Below the pieces are notes generated by a model. That model was given only the letters and a program-made list of their open reading frames with translations. It did not search any database and was not told the DNA's origin. 64,000 nucleotides of DNA from Inia geoffrensis (lineage: Eukaryota > Chordata > Mammalia > Artiodactyla > Iniidae): NCBI GenBank assembly GCA_036417435.1, contig CM070899.1:69942501-70006500 (forward strand). Direction: 5' to 3'. The position numbers and the translations under genes were made by a program. Shown here piece by piece: positions 1 through 10,848 of this stretch (its first letter is position 1; the number at the start of each line of letters is the position of its first letter).

Positions 1-30
1 TTTATGATGATGATAATGATGATGATGAAT
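1..30. repeat. Short (TGA)n-like microsatellite
   Basis: Imperfect GATGAT/AATGAT trinucleotide run at the left edge of the window, lying directly beside the tail end of a minus-strand L1 relic. It probably grew from that element's A-rich tail, though this is inference. Confidence 0.75.
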
Positions 31-290
31 TTATTTTTCCAGCTTTACTGGGATATAATTGACATATAACAATGTGTAAGTTTAAGGTATCCAACATGAT
101 GATTTGATACACATATATTACCACAATAAGGTTAACATTATACTCACCACCATACATATAAGGTCTCCAGAACTTATTCATTTTATAACTGAAAGCTTGT
201 AGCCTTTGATCAATATCTCTACTTTTCCCACATTCCCCAGCCTCTGGGAACCACCCTTCTAGTTTCAAAATGCTCTTCTTATAGAACTAA
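31..290 (-). mobile_element. Old L1 3'UTR fragment
   Basis: The stretch reads as the reverse complement of a familiar mammalian L1M/L1MA-type 3'UTR: a T-rich start, the words GATATAATTGACATATAAC and CAACATGATGATTTGATAC, then a pyrimidine-rich block containing CCCCAGCCTCTGGGAACCAC. It is 5'-truncated and non-coding. A second copy of the same 3'UTR lies at 58156-58365. The open frame across it on the minus strand has no protein meaning. Confidence 0.8.
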
Positions 291-344
291 CTTTAGATCA
301 TCTCTATTGTTAAGCTAAATTATTCACAAATTAATAGTAGAGTT

Positions 345-530
345 TGAACTTTGAGCTCCTGGCTCCTCCATCTTTAGCTGAGACTTTGAGCAAGGTATTT
401 AACCCCCCTAGGCCTCAGTTTCCTCATCTGTGAAAGGAAAGATGAGGAAACATCTTAAGGCTGTTTTGAGGATAAAAAGAGTTATCTCATACAAAGAGCC
501 TGGCATATAAGTGCTAAAATAATCTTTACT
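345..530 (+). mobile_element. MIR SINE relic
   Basis: The MIR core is readable: GAGCAAGGTATTTAACC, then CCTCAGTTTCCTCATCTGTGA, then TTTTGAGGATAAAAAGAGTTA and GCCTGGCATATAAG. Ancient tRNA-derived SINE, heavily diverged and immobile. No target-site duplication is visible, as expected for its age. Confidence 0.85.
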
Positions 531-1017
531 ATTGGCTTTATTAGTATCAATCATCTTCTCACATTGGTTTAGGATACATCCATCTGTTGAGTAAGGCACT
601 GAGGTTGAGAACCACTGCCCCAGAGTCCAGGATTATCAAGTATTTGACATACTGCCTATTTCCCCAAATCATAGGAATTATATAAGGTAGATGGAAAAGT
701 TATCTAGCAAGTTGGCTCTGCTAGAACAGAGATCCCTTGTTATACAATTTCGGGGTCTTTTTCTAGACCCTCTTTCACTATTTCAAATGTCAAGGCTTTA
801 TTTACATCCCATGAGCTACTCTGAATGTGGGGACCATTTATATCAGTGTAAGGCTCTGGAAGATCTAGATGATTGATGGCAATCCATGCTCACCTTTGAC
901 ATGATAGATGCTGATACTGCAGTGGAGTCAATTGGTCAGTGAGTCACAATCTTTAAAATGAATCAAATCAAATTGGAGTTACTTCAGTAAATATTTTTAT
1001 GGCCCAAATATGAATTT
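531..1017. other. Unassigned AT-rich sequence
   Basis: No gene is visible. At 598-625 the phrase GAGGTTGAGAACCACTG resembles the terminal repeat of a MER5-type hAT element, but it is too short to call. The open frame at 691-876 has no recognisable protein signature. Confidence 0.5.
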
Positions 1018-1110
1018 ATTCCTCTTTCTTTCTTTTTCCCCTTCTCCCTTTCTTCTTCCTTCCCTCCTTTCATACCTCCCTCTCTCTTTCCCTTTTCTTT
1101 TCTTCTGTAT
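1018..1110. repeat. Polypyrimidine (CT-rich) tract
   Basis: Imperfect TTTC/CCTT/CTCC run on the plus strand. The open frame at 1010-1192 is low-complexity Phe/Leu/Ser produced by this tract and is not a gene. Confidence 0.8.
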
Positions 1111-1811
1111 TTCTAGTCATTCCTTTAATTCTCAAACTCTTTTTTTTTTTATTTACACATTTCAAATGTTTGCAGTTTGTTTGTTTATTTAGTCTCGTAT
1201 TTCACTTAACCAGATTAACATCTTTACATCCTCATCCTAATCCATTCACTCCTCTCCCTTAATACTTGGTGCAGTAATGTAATGTCTTCTCTCTTTATAT
1301 TTATTTTATCTTCCAATTAATTATTTTGTTTGGGGGTGTTTAAGCACATACAAATAAGAGAAATATTTTCATTAAGACATCCCCAATTTCTTGCTTCCCT
1401 GGCTATGAAGACAACAATTTCTTCTCTATTCTATATACATCAGTGTGCCTTTCTGTATGCAGTTTAAAATAGCTTTGACCTTTCTGGCTGTGCTATCACA
1501 CTGTAAATTCGTATAATAATATTGAGCTTGGATCTAGCACTCCACGTTTTCGTAGCATTTTATGATTATTGATTGGTTATTTCACACAATATCCAAGCAA
1601 AGCAGTCTGGATAGATCTGGACAATACTAATTTTATTGATGAGGAAACTGACAGACACTACCATTTTGCCCAGGCATCAGTAACTTAGTGGCAGAGAGCA
1701 GAGTGACACACAAAATGGTGTTGCATTCCACTGACCGAGTTACTTCCAAGGAGACACTGCCCATGACCATGCAGACTTTTTGTGTGAAGAATACAGAGGA
1801 GATAAAATGTG
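1111..1811. other. Unassigned intergenic sequence
   Basis: AT-rich. 1620-1740 has a loose MIR flavour (GATGAGGAAACTGACAGACA and a weak match to the region after it) on the minus strand, but it is too diverged to bound. No gene signature seen. Confidence 0.45.
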
Positions 1812-2030
1812 CATCCTAGAGCCAGCTGACTGAAGTTCAGACCCTGGCTTCCCCATTTCCTAATTGGTCACCTTGTACAAGTCACTTAATTTCTCCATGT
1901 GTCAGTCTCCTAATCTGTAAAGTGAAGGTAGCCACCTCATACTACGATTATGAGAATTAAGAGTGGTAATGCCCTCAGATTAGCACCTGGCAAAGAAGTA
2001 CATGTTTTAAAATGCTAGTTATTTTTCTAT
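1812..2030 (+). mobile_element. MIR SINE relic
   Basis: MIR layout is clear: CAGACCCTGGCTTCC, then ACAAGTCACTTAATTTCTCC, TCAGTCTCCTAATCTGTAAA, GATTATGAGAATTAAGAG, and GCACCTGGCAAAGAAGTA near the 3' end. Near full length and ancient. Confidence 0.88.
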
Positions 2031-2150
2031 GTTCCCTGTTTCTTTAATTTTGCTTTCTTTTTAATTTCCTCTGTGGCCTGATACTAATGTTTGGTACCTT
2101 TCTGGGGCTATATTCATTTGCATCTTCCAAAAATGAAAACTCAGTATTGT

Positions 2151-2498
2151 CAGTCCTTTGTGTCTGGGGGTTCCATACCTTTGGATTCAACCAACCATGG
2201 ATAGGCCATATTGAAGAAAATAAATTCTAGAAAGTTCCAAAACTCAAAACTTGAATTTGTCATGCAGTCAACTATTTGCGTACATAGCATTTACATTGTA
2301 TTTACAACTATTTGCACAGCATTTACATTGTATTAGGTGTTATAAGTAATCTAGAGATGATTTAAAGTATACAGGAAGATGTGAGTAGGTTGTATGCAAA
2401 TACTACACCATTTTATATAAGGGACTAGAGCATCCTTGGGTTTTGGTACCAGAGGGGGGTCCTGGAACCAATCCCCTGTGGTTACCGAGGGACGACTA
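2151..2498 (-). mobile_element. MER2-like DNA transposon (Tigger-derived MITE)
   Basis: The ends form imperfect terminal inverted repeats: CAGTCCTTTGTGTCTGGGGG at the left, and a right end containing GGTTACCGAGGGACGACTA. Internal phrases such as GGTTTTGGTACC, TTATATAAGGGACTAGAGCA and GTATACAGGAAGATGTGAGT match the known MER2 consensus as I remember it, in minus orientation. Length (about 348 bp) equals the usual MER2 length. MER2 has no coding capacity and was mobilised by a Tigger (Tc1/mariner) transposase. The expected TA target duplication is degraded. Confidence 0.88.
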
Positions 2499-2689
2499 TT
2501 TTACATTTTTCCCTAACAGCTCCCCTCCCCGCCTTTTAGAAGAATTTAGTCAATGTTTCTCTGTTCCTGGTGACACTTAAAACTAACCTCTGCCTCTTGT
2601 GATTGTTCTTGCGTGACTGGGCAATCTGCCTGGATGTGGCCCACCTCCCACCAACCACTCTCGCTTCATTAAAAAATAACATATATTGT

Positions 2690-2865
2690 TATATTCTTAT
2701 ATAATGAGCCTCTTTTATGGGCAAGAGCTGTTCTATGTACAAGGGATACAGCATTGCACAGGACAGACAAAATGCCCATATCCTGGAGGTTTTGATCTAC
2801 TGGGATGCTATCATTTTTTTATAACACCAAAGAGCATATGACAGACCTACAGCTACTTCCAAAGT
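2690..2865 (-). mobile_element. L2 LINE 3'-end relic
   Basis: Reads as the reversed L2 3' end (size-limited homology): CTGTTCTATGTACAAGGGATACAGCATTGC followed by a degraded tract containing CATATCCTGGAGGTTTTGATCTACTGG. Boundaries are soft. Confidence 0.6.
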
Positions 2866-3544
2866 TTATCTCAGGCACTTTAAACACATGGATGGAAAAA
2901 CGCCTTGTGTTTAGTGAAATTTCTGTCTGCAATGCTAGGGAGTGTTCTAGGCTTAGGGCATGATTGATCTAGATACTAGAACTATACCTATATATATATA
3001 TACATTTCTTTCGTTGGCATATTATCCAAATTAGTTAAGACTAATCAACAAGAGTTTATATCGTATCATAAAGTGGTATCTGTGCAATGAAAAGGTCATT
3101 AGATAACAGGTACAAATAATTCATAGGATGATTTAAGATTATTATTAATACTGATTTCTCATAAGCAAAATTGTACAGCTTTTGTCCCCATTAACATATA
3201 CCTTGTATAATATTGTAATGTAAATTCTACTTTGGCATACATTCTATCTCTCTTTATCTTCATCACACACACATAGCATTTTTACCAGTTTCTACAAAAA
3301 TCCTAATCTTTGCCGTAGTCCCTATTCTTTGTCATTTAAAAAAAAATTTCTCTAGATCAAGATTGAAAGACTTTTCATGGAGTTCATCATGAAATCTTGG
3401 AAGCTTGCACCTTCTTTCTTATTTTGGTTTGGAAGTGAGTGACTAGAAGTTTGAATAATAAGTCATGTATCATCATTGAGAGAGTGAATACGTAGGATGA
3501 TTCATCCTATGCAAAATATTTATATTATTTTACTATGGTAGTTA
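2866..3544. other. Unassigned intergenic sequence
   Basis: AT-rich with a short (TA)n at 2990-3003. I see no repeat family or gene that I can name. Confidence 0.5.
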
Positions 3545-3755
3545 TACCATTATTTACTTATTTGAGTTCCTATTATGTCAACAATTATCATCAACATTTT
3601 ACATGAATAATCTTCTTTTCTTTTCTCAGTAACACTCAATCTCAATTTATAAAAGGGGAAGCTGAGGTCACACACCTGTTGGTGGTAGGATGATTACTTG
3701 ACTCCAGATCTGTTTAACATTATAGTCTCTACATTTAACCACAATACCAGACAGT
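3545..3755 (-). mobile_element. MIR SINE relic
   Basis: Reversed MIR order: TTGAGTTCCTATTATGTCAA, an ATGAATAATCTTC block, then AGGGGAAGCTGAGGTCACACACCTG, GACTCCAGATCTGTTTAAC, and TTTAACCACAATACCA at the end. Heavily diverged. Confidence 0.75.
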
Positions 3756-4659
3756 CTTTCAATTGATATCTATTTAGAAAAATAACTGATTTTTTGTTCA
3801 TAGCAGTGTATGACAACAATAGCATCAAGAATTCTCTGGGTCACTCAGAAAGGTTGTTTGTTTTGTATACAGCAGAGACGAGATTAGAATTTATGATTTC
3901 TGGTTTTCTAATTTGTGAGCAGCTCTATAGATATTAGGTGGGCAACAACTAAATGAATTGGATTGTAGTCCATAACTTACCAATTCTGATAGAACTCTGT
4001 ACTTCAATCAAAATTCCTATGATTGAAACTGATGAGAAAAATTACTTTTATGGTTACTTCCTTTACTTATTTGAATATGGTTTAAATAAAACTGGGGTAT
4101 ATTTATTTCTTAAATTGTATGACTCTTGGCTAATTTTAACTTAAAAGCAGATAAAATCAAAGATGGACAATTCTATCAGTTGATTACCAATTCAAAGATC
4201 TTGTAGTAAGATAAGTTCACCAGTGTAGAAATTAACTGCGTATATAATCAATACTGGAAATGCTCTGTGGAAATGGCAGACGTGATTTGATACATAATAC
4301 TACATATTTGCTGTAGCCTAGCATATTAGACAAGGCAAAGGTTGATTATTTTAGCATTCAGCATTTAAAAAGTTACTTGTATTTATAATTTAAATGTTGT
4401 TATACTTAAGTTAGGTACCTAGGGAACAGTGAAATACCCAAAGTTATTTGATCTTTACCTCACCTCCTGCTTCTCCCATGGAGAAACGCCATCAGAGATA
4501 AAATTTCTCATTTCTCACCCCAAAGTCATGTCTACTCTATGGCTCTTCTGCATCATAAATTTCTCCTTACTGCTGCCTTTTATCTTCCAGCACACAGGCA
4601 AGGTTAAGCTTCTCCCATCTAGAAGTTAAAAAAAAAAAAAAATTAAACTCTATTCCCAT
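3756..4659. other. Unassigned intergenic sequence
   Basis: No recognisable repeat or exon. The two open frames here (3953-4144, 4429-4629; 63 and 66 codons) have no domain, no splice context and no codon bias that I can see, so I do not treat them as genes. Confidence 0.5.
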
Positions 4660-5080
4660 TGTAACCATAGCCTTCTCTCTCCTTTCCATTACTAATCAGT
4701 GTTTCAAACAGTCTAGCCCATCTCTCTTCAACTCCTAAATCATATTTGCTCCACAACTCTCTTAATTGGATTTCTTTCCTCACCACCCTACAGTTAGGAA
4801 TCTCCCTAAGAAGATTCACTTTGCTGCCAGACTCAATGGATAACTTTCAGTCCTCATGTGTTTCACCTCTCTAAGGCTTTCAGCACTAGTTGTCACTCTT
4901 TCTTTTAGTTTCTTTCTTCCTTTAGTTTCTTTCTTCTTTTAGCATGTATAACCCCAACTCTCCTGATTCTCCGCATTATCTATTGTTTGCGAAATCTCCT
5001 TTCTCTAACTACTTCCTAAAGGCCTTTTTGTAGTGTTCAACCTCTCCTTTCTTATTTAAAGCACTTTCTCTGGGTATTCT
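4660..5080 (+). mobile_element. L2 LINE relic, left part (RT-region coding remains)
   Basis: Degenerate L2 (CR1-clade) ORF2 DNA. The signature is the stretch around 4830-4900, GACTCAATGGATAACTTTCA then GTCCTCATGTGTTTCACCTC, which aligns with the L2 reverse-transcriptase region. The reading frame is destroyed. The element is split by an LTR insertion at 5081-5561 and resumes to its right. Confidence 0.75.
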
Positions 5081-5561
5081 TGTTGCAGGAAGGGGGACTC
5101 CTTCCAGGGCCTGAGAGTGGGCTCTTGTCTAACACTCAGGAATGAATTGTCCAAGGAGACATACTTGCTGACAAAGCAAGAGACTTTATTGAGAAGGGGC
5201 ACCTGGGTGGAGAGCAGCAGGGTAAGGGAACCCAGGAGGACTGCTCTGCCATGTGGCTCACAGTCTCTGGTTTTATGGTGATGGGATTAGTTTCCGGGTT
5301 GTCTCTGTCCAATCATTCTGACTCATGGTCCTTCTTGGTGGTGCATGCATCACTCAGCCAAGATGGATTCCAGAGAGAAGGATTCTGGAAGGACATATGT
5401 ACTGGCGTCTCCTGTCTCCTTTTGACCTTTCCCGAATTCTGCCGGTTGGTGGTGGCTTGTTAGTTCTATGTTCCTTACCAGGACCTCCTGTTGTTAAGAT
5501 AACTCATGCAAGTATCGGGCCTGGTCAGGGTGGGTGGTTTCAGTCAGTGGTTCCCCTAACA
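5081..5561 (-). mobile_element. Solo LTR of an endogenous retrovirus, minus strand
   Basis: A 481-bp block that begins TGTTGCAGGAAGGGGG and ends GGTTCCCCTAACA on the plus strand. Read on the minus strand it is a classic LTR: it starts TGTTAGGGGAACC, has a poly(A) signal AATAAA (complement at about 5186-5191, in GACTTTATTGAG), and ends CCTTCCTGCAACA, so it has TG...CA termini. No internal gag, pol or env sequence adjoins it, so it is a solo LTR left by recombination. It interrupts an L2 cleanly. Open frames at 5251-5585 are accidental. Class (ERV1-like) is a guess from length and poly(A)-signal position, and a 4-6 bp target duplication is not clear. Confidence 0.78.
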
Positions 5562-6080
5562 ATCTCATTGGTTGAAATGGCTTAATGATCACTTATATCC
5601 TAAAGTCTCCCAATTTTTTTTCTGGCCCCCAGAGTTCTCTCCAAAATTCCAGACCCATTTCAAACTACACCAGCCTGAGACAAAACCCATTACCTCCCCA
5701 TCTCTACCCTCATATCTCTACCACATTTAATGACATGACTTATTACTGGCTCAAGATAGTAATGAAGGAGTCACTTTAATTATCCCCTCTCCTTTACCCC
5801 ACATTCCAATGTGTGGCCAAGTGCTACGTTACTTTACCTTCTAAATATCTCTAAAATATGTTCTCTCCTACCTATTCTGATTGTTATTGGGTAGTTCATA
5901 CCCTTTTCAATTTTCACTGGAAACTTTGCCTTGTAATGGTTCTACTCACCTTTATCATCACTCCTTCAAATCCATCACTTACATTGCTGCAAAACTGTGC
6001 TACTTCTCTGTTAAAATTCTTTCAATAACTCCCTACTACCAAAAGGATAAAAGTGAAATTCCTCAGAGATTGCTTGAGGA
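5562..6080 (+). mobile_element. L2 LINE relic, right part
   Basis: Continues the L2 interrupted by the LTR. The first bases, AATCTCATTGGTTGAAATGG, align with the L2 phrase that encodes the segment just before the YADD box, and AGTCTCCCAATTTTTTTTCTGG follows. Further on, CATTACCTCCCCATCTCTACC and AAGGATAAAAGTGAAATTCC keep L2 order. All frames are broken. Confidence 0.8.
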
Positions 6081-6650
6081 AGCCTCTGGAAAATCCAGGA
6101 CTTTGGGGTCTATTTGGTGAGAGGAGATATTGTGGACTGGCCGTCCACAAACTTTAAACATAATTGTGATCTAGACTGCATGAGAGATGAGACGAATGCA
6201 ATGGTGGGAGCACAGGAACTCTGTTTGCCAAAGGAAAAAGCACAGGAAACTGAAGATTAGCTTCAGAAAGAATCGAGGAGGTGGGAGGAGTGAGTAGCCC
6301 CCCACTCAAGTGGAATGGGTAGAGAAAGACTTATTTCCTAGAAGACCCTATTCATGCACAAAGGAGCTGATTTGTTTAAAAATGTAGCCTTCTTTGTTAA
6401 GGTCCAGCTCGGGATTTCTTTCTTATGAGTTCCATTTTCCGGAGAGAACAACCCAAACTTCCTTTTGACCTTTTAGAGCAGATATCCCAGAAATTGAGAG
6501 TGGAAGTATCTATAGGACTCTTATCAGTGTGGACTGGCGCAGTACGTGGTCTGAGAAAAAGATGCATGAGTGTTGAAAATAGCACTACACATCAGAAGTC
6601 ATTTATTTGGCAAGTTAATCAGTTCATAACACAAACGCTAATGCTAGGGT
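6081..6650. other. Unassigned sequence
   Basis: No repeat family recognised. Frames of 62-75 codons on both strands overlap here, with no sequence signature for a gene. Confidence 0.45.
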
Positions 6651-6652
6651 AA

Positions 6653-6699
<47 letters not shown>

Positions 6700-6721
6700 A
6701 TAATAATAATAATAATAATAA
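6651..6721. repeat. (TAG)n-(TAA)n compound microsatellite
   Basis: About 15 uninterrupted TAG/AGT triplets followed by about 8 TAA triplets. It explains the poly-Leu/poly-Thr open frames on the minus strand (6624-6998, 6644-6859). Confidence 0.97.
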
Positions 6722-6774
6722 GCAAAAGGCCTTGAATAGCCATGATATATGTTTTATGACAAAACAGTAAGGTC

Positions 6775-6984
6775 GGGCTTCCCTGGTGGCGCAGTGGTTG
6801 AGAGTCCGCCTGCCAATGCAGGGGACACGGGTTCGTGCCCCGGTCCGGGAAGATCCCACATGCCGCGGAGCGGCTGGGCCCGTGAGCCATGGCCGCTGAG
6901 CCTGCGCATCCGGAGCCTGTGCTCCACAGCAGGAGAAGCCACAACAGTGAGAGGCCCGCGTACCACAAAAAAAAAAAAAAAAAG
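6775..6984 (+). mobile_element. CHR-type tRNA-derived SINE (young)
   Basis: Starts GGGCTTCCCTGGTGGCGCAG, carries the degenerate pol III B-box region GGGTTCGTGCCCCGG and the GC-rich body, and ends with a poly(A) tail of about 20 bases. A perfect 12-bp target-site duplication, AACAGTAAGGTC, flanks it at 6763-6774 and 6985-6996, which proves L1-style retrotransposition of this copy. Open frames across it (6749-7129 and the minus-strand ones) are SINE translation, not genes. Confidence 0.98.
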
Positions 6985-7299
6985 AACAGTAAGGTCATGG
7001 CATATAACTAATCAGAGTCTCTCAAAGACTGTTTTAACTTATTATATTCATAATAATTCTATGTCGATTGTTTATTTTCACAGCTTACAGCATAATAACA
7101 GTAGATCACTAGAGGGAGAAACTCTCTGAGGCAGGTTGCAGCAAGATGTGACATTAGAGAACAAAGGCTAGGATAGAAAACTAGACTTCAGAACTCAAGC
7201 ATTGTAAACTGGGAATGTAATGTAGAGGCAAACAGCCTAAGTAATAACCCTGGAGACATTGTATCTTTGAAAGTGGAGAGTTTCCAACATAGTATAACA

Positions 7300-7455
7300 G
7301 AAAATGCAATGCATTAGAGTTAGCAAGGTCTCTGTTCTGGGCTTAACTCCATCGCTTACTAGCAGCGTGGTCATGAGTCTCGAAATCTCATCTCTCAGTG
7401 CTCAATTTTCCCATCTATACAGTGCTAAGAATAGACTGTTCTGAACACTGGGCAC
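7300..7455 (+). mobile_element. MIR SINE relic
   Basis: Order of weak MIR words: CTGTTCTGGGCTTAACTCC, CGCTTACTAGCAGCGTGGTC, and CAGTGCTCAATTTTCCCATC. Diverged, with the 3' end lost. Confidence 0.7.
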
Positions 7456-7611
7456 ATTTTACTTTCATATTACGTGCATGACATAGTATAAAAAAGCATT
7501 TTGTAGATAAGTGCAAAAAGTAGCATTTTAATTACTCAATCATCTGATGTATTTTAAATTAAGTGTGCTGTTCAAAGAAGTCTTGTCTTTTTCTTGTCTT
7601 TTTTTCTATGG

Positions 7612-8345
7612 ATACTTCCTCCCTAGGTGATCTCATTTAGTCCCATGGCTTTAAATATTAACTATTTGTAATTGACTCAAAAATTGGTATATACTGATCC
7701 CGCTTTTCCAAATGTCATAATCAACTGCCTACTTAACATCTTCACTTGGAAATACTTTCAAATTTAATTTGCCTAAAGTGGAACTCTTAATTGCACCCTC
7801 AACACTGTTTTCCCTCCTGTTTTCCCAATTAACCCAACAACAATACCACACTTTATTGTTCAAGCTGATAATCTAGAAATTGCCCTTGGATATAGTATAT
7901 ACCCAATTCACCAGCAAGGTTTGTTAGCTTGGTCTTCAGAAGCTATCTTAAGTCCATTAGCTTCTGTCAATTTCCATTGCTACCACCTTAGCACAAGCCA
8001 GCGTCATTTTCCACTAGCACTAGTGTAATAGCTTACTAAATGCTAGCTTGTCCCCTCAGTCCTTTCTGAGTTAGGACTGAGGGGACAAGATCACACTGAG
8101 TTAAGCCAGTGTGATCTTCAAAATCATAAATTAGATCATGTCACACTCCCACCTAACCCCAAGTTTCCCCTTATACTTAGATAAAGTCTAAAAGTTTTAC
8201 TCTGCTCCATAAGGCTCTACACAATCTGACTTTTCTACTTCCACAACCTCATTTCCTATCACCTCACCCCTGTTTATGTTCCATTCATACTGGTCTTCTT
8301 TCTCTTTCTTAAGCACATGTGACCCATGAATTATTCTGATTGGCC
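7612..8345 (+). mobile_element. L2 LINE relic (ORF2 3' part and 3' region)
   Basis: Long alignment to the L2 3' half from memory: CTCCCTAGGTGATCTCATTT and AGTCCCATGGCTTTAAATAT at 7619-7659 precede the YADD-box region, then AACTGCCTACTTAACATCTTC, ATTGCTACCACCTTAGCACAAG, TAGATCATGTCACACTCCCACC, AGATAAAGTCTAAAAGTTT, and CACTGGTCTTC-like sequence near 8290. Frames are closed. It carries a secondary inverted duplication at 8047-8118 (see findings). Confidence 0.85.
8047..8118. repeat. Two adjacent perfect hairpins inside the L2
   Basis: First stem: 17 bp, arms 8047-8063 (CTTGTCCCCTCAGTCCT) and 8073-8089, 9-base loop. Second stem: 12 bp, arms 8087-8098 (AAGATCACACTG) and 8107-8118, 8-base loop. 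Both are mismatch-free and share three bases. The L2 consensus does not have this fold, so it is a later local rearrangement. Confidence 0.93.
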
Positions 8346-9748
8346 AGCATGAGTGACATATCCACCCCTGTGGTGGGAGGATGAGGTCAAGTGAGTAACA
8401 GAGCCACCACAATCAAATGGAATGGGAAAAAAATTATTAAAAACAAGGGATGTAAGTCACATACTCAAAAAGCCAGATAGATGTCTGGCTTGTCAGATGT
8501 CAGTATTGTAGTACTAACCTGCTAGAAATGTCATATCAACATAACTTGTACCACCAAATACTACTTAGATGTTCAAGTGAAATGTGGCCAATAAAAAAAT
8601 TACATGGTTAAAATGACATTTTGATTCAAAATCAATAGATACAGGCACAGACAACATGAGCTTCTAATTAGGTGCTTAAGTGGGCTAATACAGTGCTGTG
8701 GAATTAGAGTACTTAGTTATGTCCAAGGATCCTCTAACCGCTGTTGACCAGTAAAACATGTCTATATTCTCTTAGGTTGATCTTTGTGAAAAGTTGCCAG
8801 AATCACAGTGCTGTAGTTCTGAAACACAAAAAGAAGTGTCAGGGTTGTTTATAGCACTTGAGCTTTCAAAATCCTTTTAATGGCTATTTCAAGGGACTTA
8901 GCTCTTGTTCCCTGACTTTTATTATTTGATTATTAATCTTTTTATGATTCATATGATTTGCTTTAAGAATTAGATATCCCTAAATTTTACCAACAAGATT
9001 ATCTTCTTTAAATGAAAATTGCAACAAATCTTTCTTTTCATAGAAAGCTACATTCATGTCTCGAATTTCAAACATTTGAAATCCAAGTAAGTAATAAATA
9101 GGAAAATCTACTAATGAAAGGTGTTATTTTTAAATGCGAATTCAAAGATCAAAATAAAATGATTATTCATTGTACTATACAAATAGCTCATCTTTGTACC
9201 AAAAACCCTTTCATCTTCACAACTAAATTGACTAAAAGGCATGGTTTCCTAGCAACATTCATTGTGTTTATGACCTTTCCTCCAATCTGAACACACAGAT
9301 GTGGTTCTGAAGCTAATAAATATATATCCCCTGACCTCGACTATTCCAGTTTCCCTAGAACAGGTTGAGAGAAATAGCTAACCAAAGATGAGTGCTAATA
9401 AACATGTCTTTGAAACAGTTTTGAACATTTTGATATGAATGAATATGCTTAACTATGGTTAATAAATCAAAGTATAATCAAGTAGCATTTAATTGTGGCA
9501 TTCCAACATACAATTTGAACACAAGTTTAGAAGAAGTTATGATATAATGGAAAGGTTTTGCTGATATCAGAAAAAATATATATCTATACTCCATTCACAA
9601 ATATATGCATCTGTATTTTACTATTTTAAACTATTTGCAGTGTTTTGAGAATCTAGATGCTTGTACACCTCTAGAATTTGGAAAATGCTTCATAAAAAAT
9701 GTTAAATGTGTTTTAAGCATTCTTCCAAGAAAATTGTAGTAATATAAG
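8346..9748. other. Unassigned 1.4-kb interval
   Basis: AT-rich, with no repeat I can name, no splice-framed exon, and no CpG cluster. The reverse frame at 8197-8412 is short, overlaps the end of the L2 and shows no domain. Confidence 0.5.
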
Positions 9749-9759
9749 AACCACACTTT

Positions 9760-9970
9760 TTTTTTTTTTTTTTTTTTTGCCGTACGCGGGCCTCTCACTG
9801 TTGTGGCCTCTCCCATTGCGGAGCACAGGCTCCAGACGCACAGGCTCAGCGGCCATGGCTCATGGGCCCAGCCGCTCCGCGGCATGTGGGATCTTCCCAG
9901 ACCGGGGCACGAACCCGTGTCCCCTGCATCGGCAGGTGGACTCTCAACCACTGTGTCACCAGGGAAGCCC
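9760..9970 (-). mobile_element. CHR-type tRNA-derived SINE (young)
   Basis: Minus-strand copy: poly(T) at 9760-9778, GC-rich body, ending CACCAGGGAAGCCC. The 11-bp duplication AACCACACTTT occurs at 9749-9759 and 9974-9984, with a few extra A bases before the right copy. Open frames here, including 9631-9981 and 9862-10197, are driven by the SINE. Confidence 0.97.
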
Positions 9971-9984
9971 AAAAACCACACTTT

Positions 9985-10848
9985 AAAGTAGCAAAAAGTC
10001 TGGGTGGTAACTCTGAAACCTGTATCATTTTATTATCTGTCTTTTTCTGTAGAAAATCAAAGATGGCAAGTACATCAAGAAAAAGTACTCCCATTTTTGT
10101 AACTTTGCTATATGTCAATTTCTATGTATTAAACACTCCAGTAGAAGCACAACAGAAACAAGTCGAGAAGCAGTGTATCATCTGTATAATCTTCTGAAGA
10201 GAAAGGGCCTTCACTGCTGGCTAATTCACCAAAAGTGCAGGAATTAAATGACATTGAGCCGTTGGTGCATTTTCTTTGGCATTATCTAATGAATCCTTCC
10301 AAATTTATATGTTTTGTATATCACCACCACAGATGCAGGGTTTAGTGAGTTTTGCTTATGCAAAATGAAAATAATTACAGGGAAGCTTTTAAGCCAGATG
10401 TTAGAAATCGCTAGAGACGTGTTTGGGTCAGCATGTTTGACAGAGTTTACATAAGTGGCTACTCTAACTGGCAATTGACTGCCCAGTGGACAATTAGTAA
10501 TATATCTTCCTTGTTTGCTAAGTATATATTTATTTCATTTTAAATAATTGTGTCTTAGGTTAAGATGGCAATAAAAGCGATAAATTCTCTGCCTTAAATC
10601 TCTTAATAAGTATGATGAGTACAGTTTAGCCAAAACAGTAACTGTTTAAAAAAGAAATACTTTATTTATTCTGACATCCATATAAGATTTGTTTTGTTTA
10701 CAAGCCAAAAGGATGATTTTTCTAGCTGCCAAATCTTTGATCTCAACTTAAGAGTTAAAATTCCAGCTGTGTTCTTTATGACTCTCATTTTCATTGTCAA
10801 CAGTAATGAAAAGTCTACAGTTATGACACAGCTGAGGGCTGTTTTATT
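9985..10848. other. Unassigned intergenic sequence
   Basis: No repeat family or gene recognised. The minus-strand frames at 10286-10474 and 10666-10878 are short with no sequence support. Confidence 0.45.

Noticed and set aside
598..625. MER5-type end fragment
   Set aside because: Only about 17 bases resemble the terminal repeat; may be chance.
5251..5585. Frames of 70-86 codons
   Set aside because: They lie in the solo LTR, which is non-coding.
6749..7129. 126-codon plus frame and the 124-codon minus frame opposite
   Set aside because: Both are translations of a young CHR SINE and a (TAG)n repeat; target duplications prove an inserted element.
9631..10197. Frames of 90-116 codons on both strands
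   Set aside because: They come from the minus-strand SINE at 9760-9970 and its flanks.
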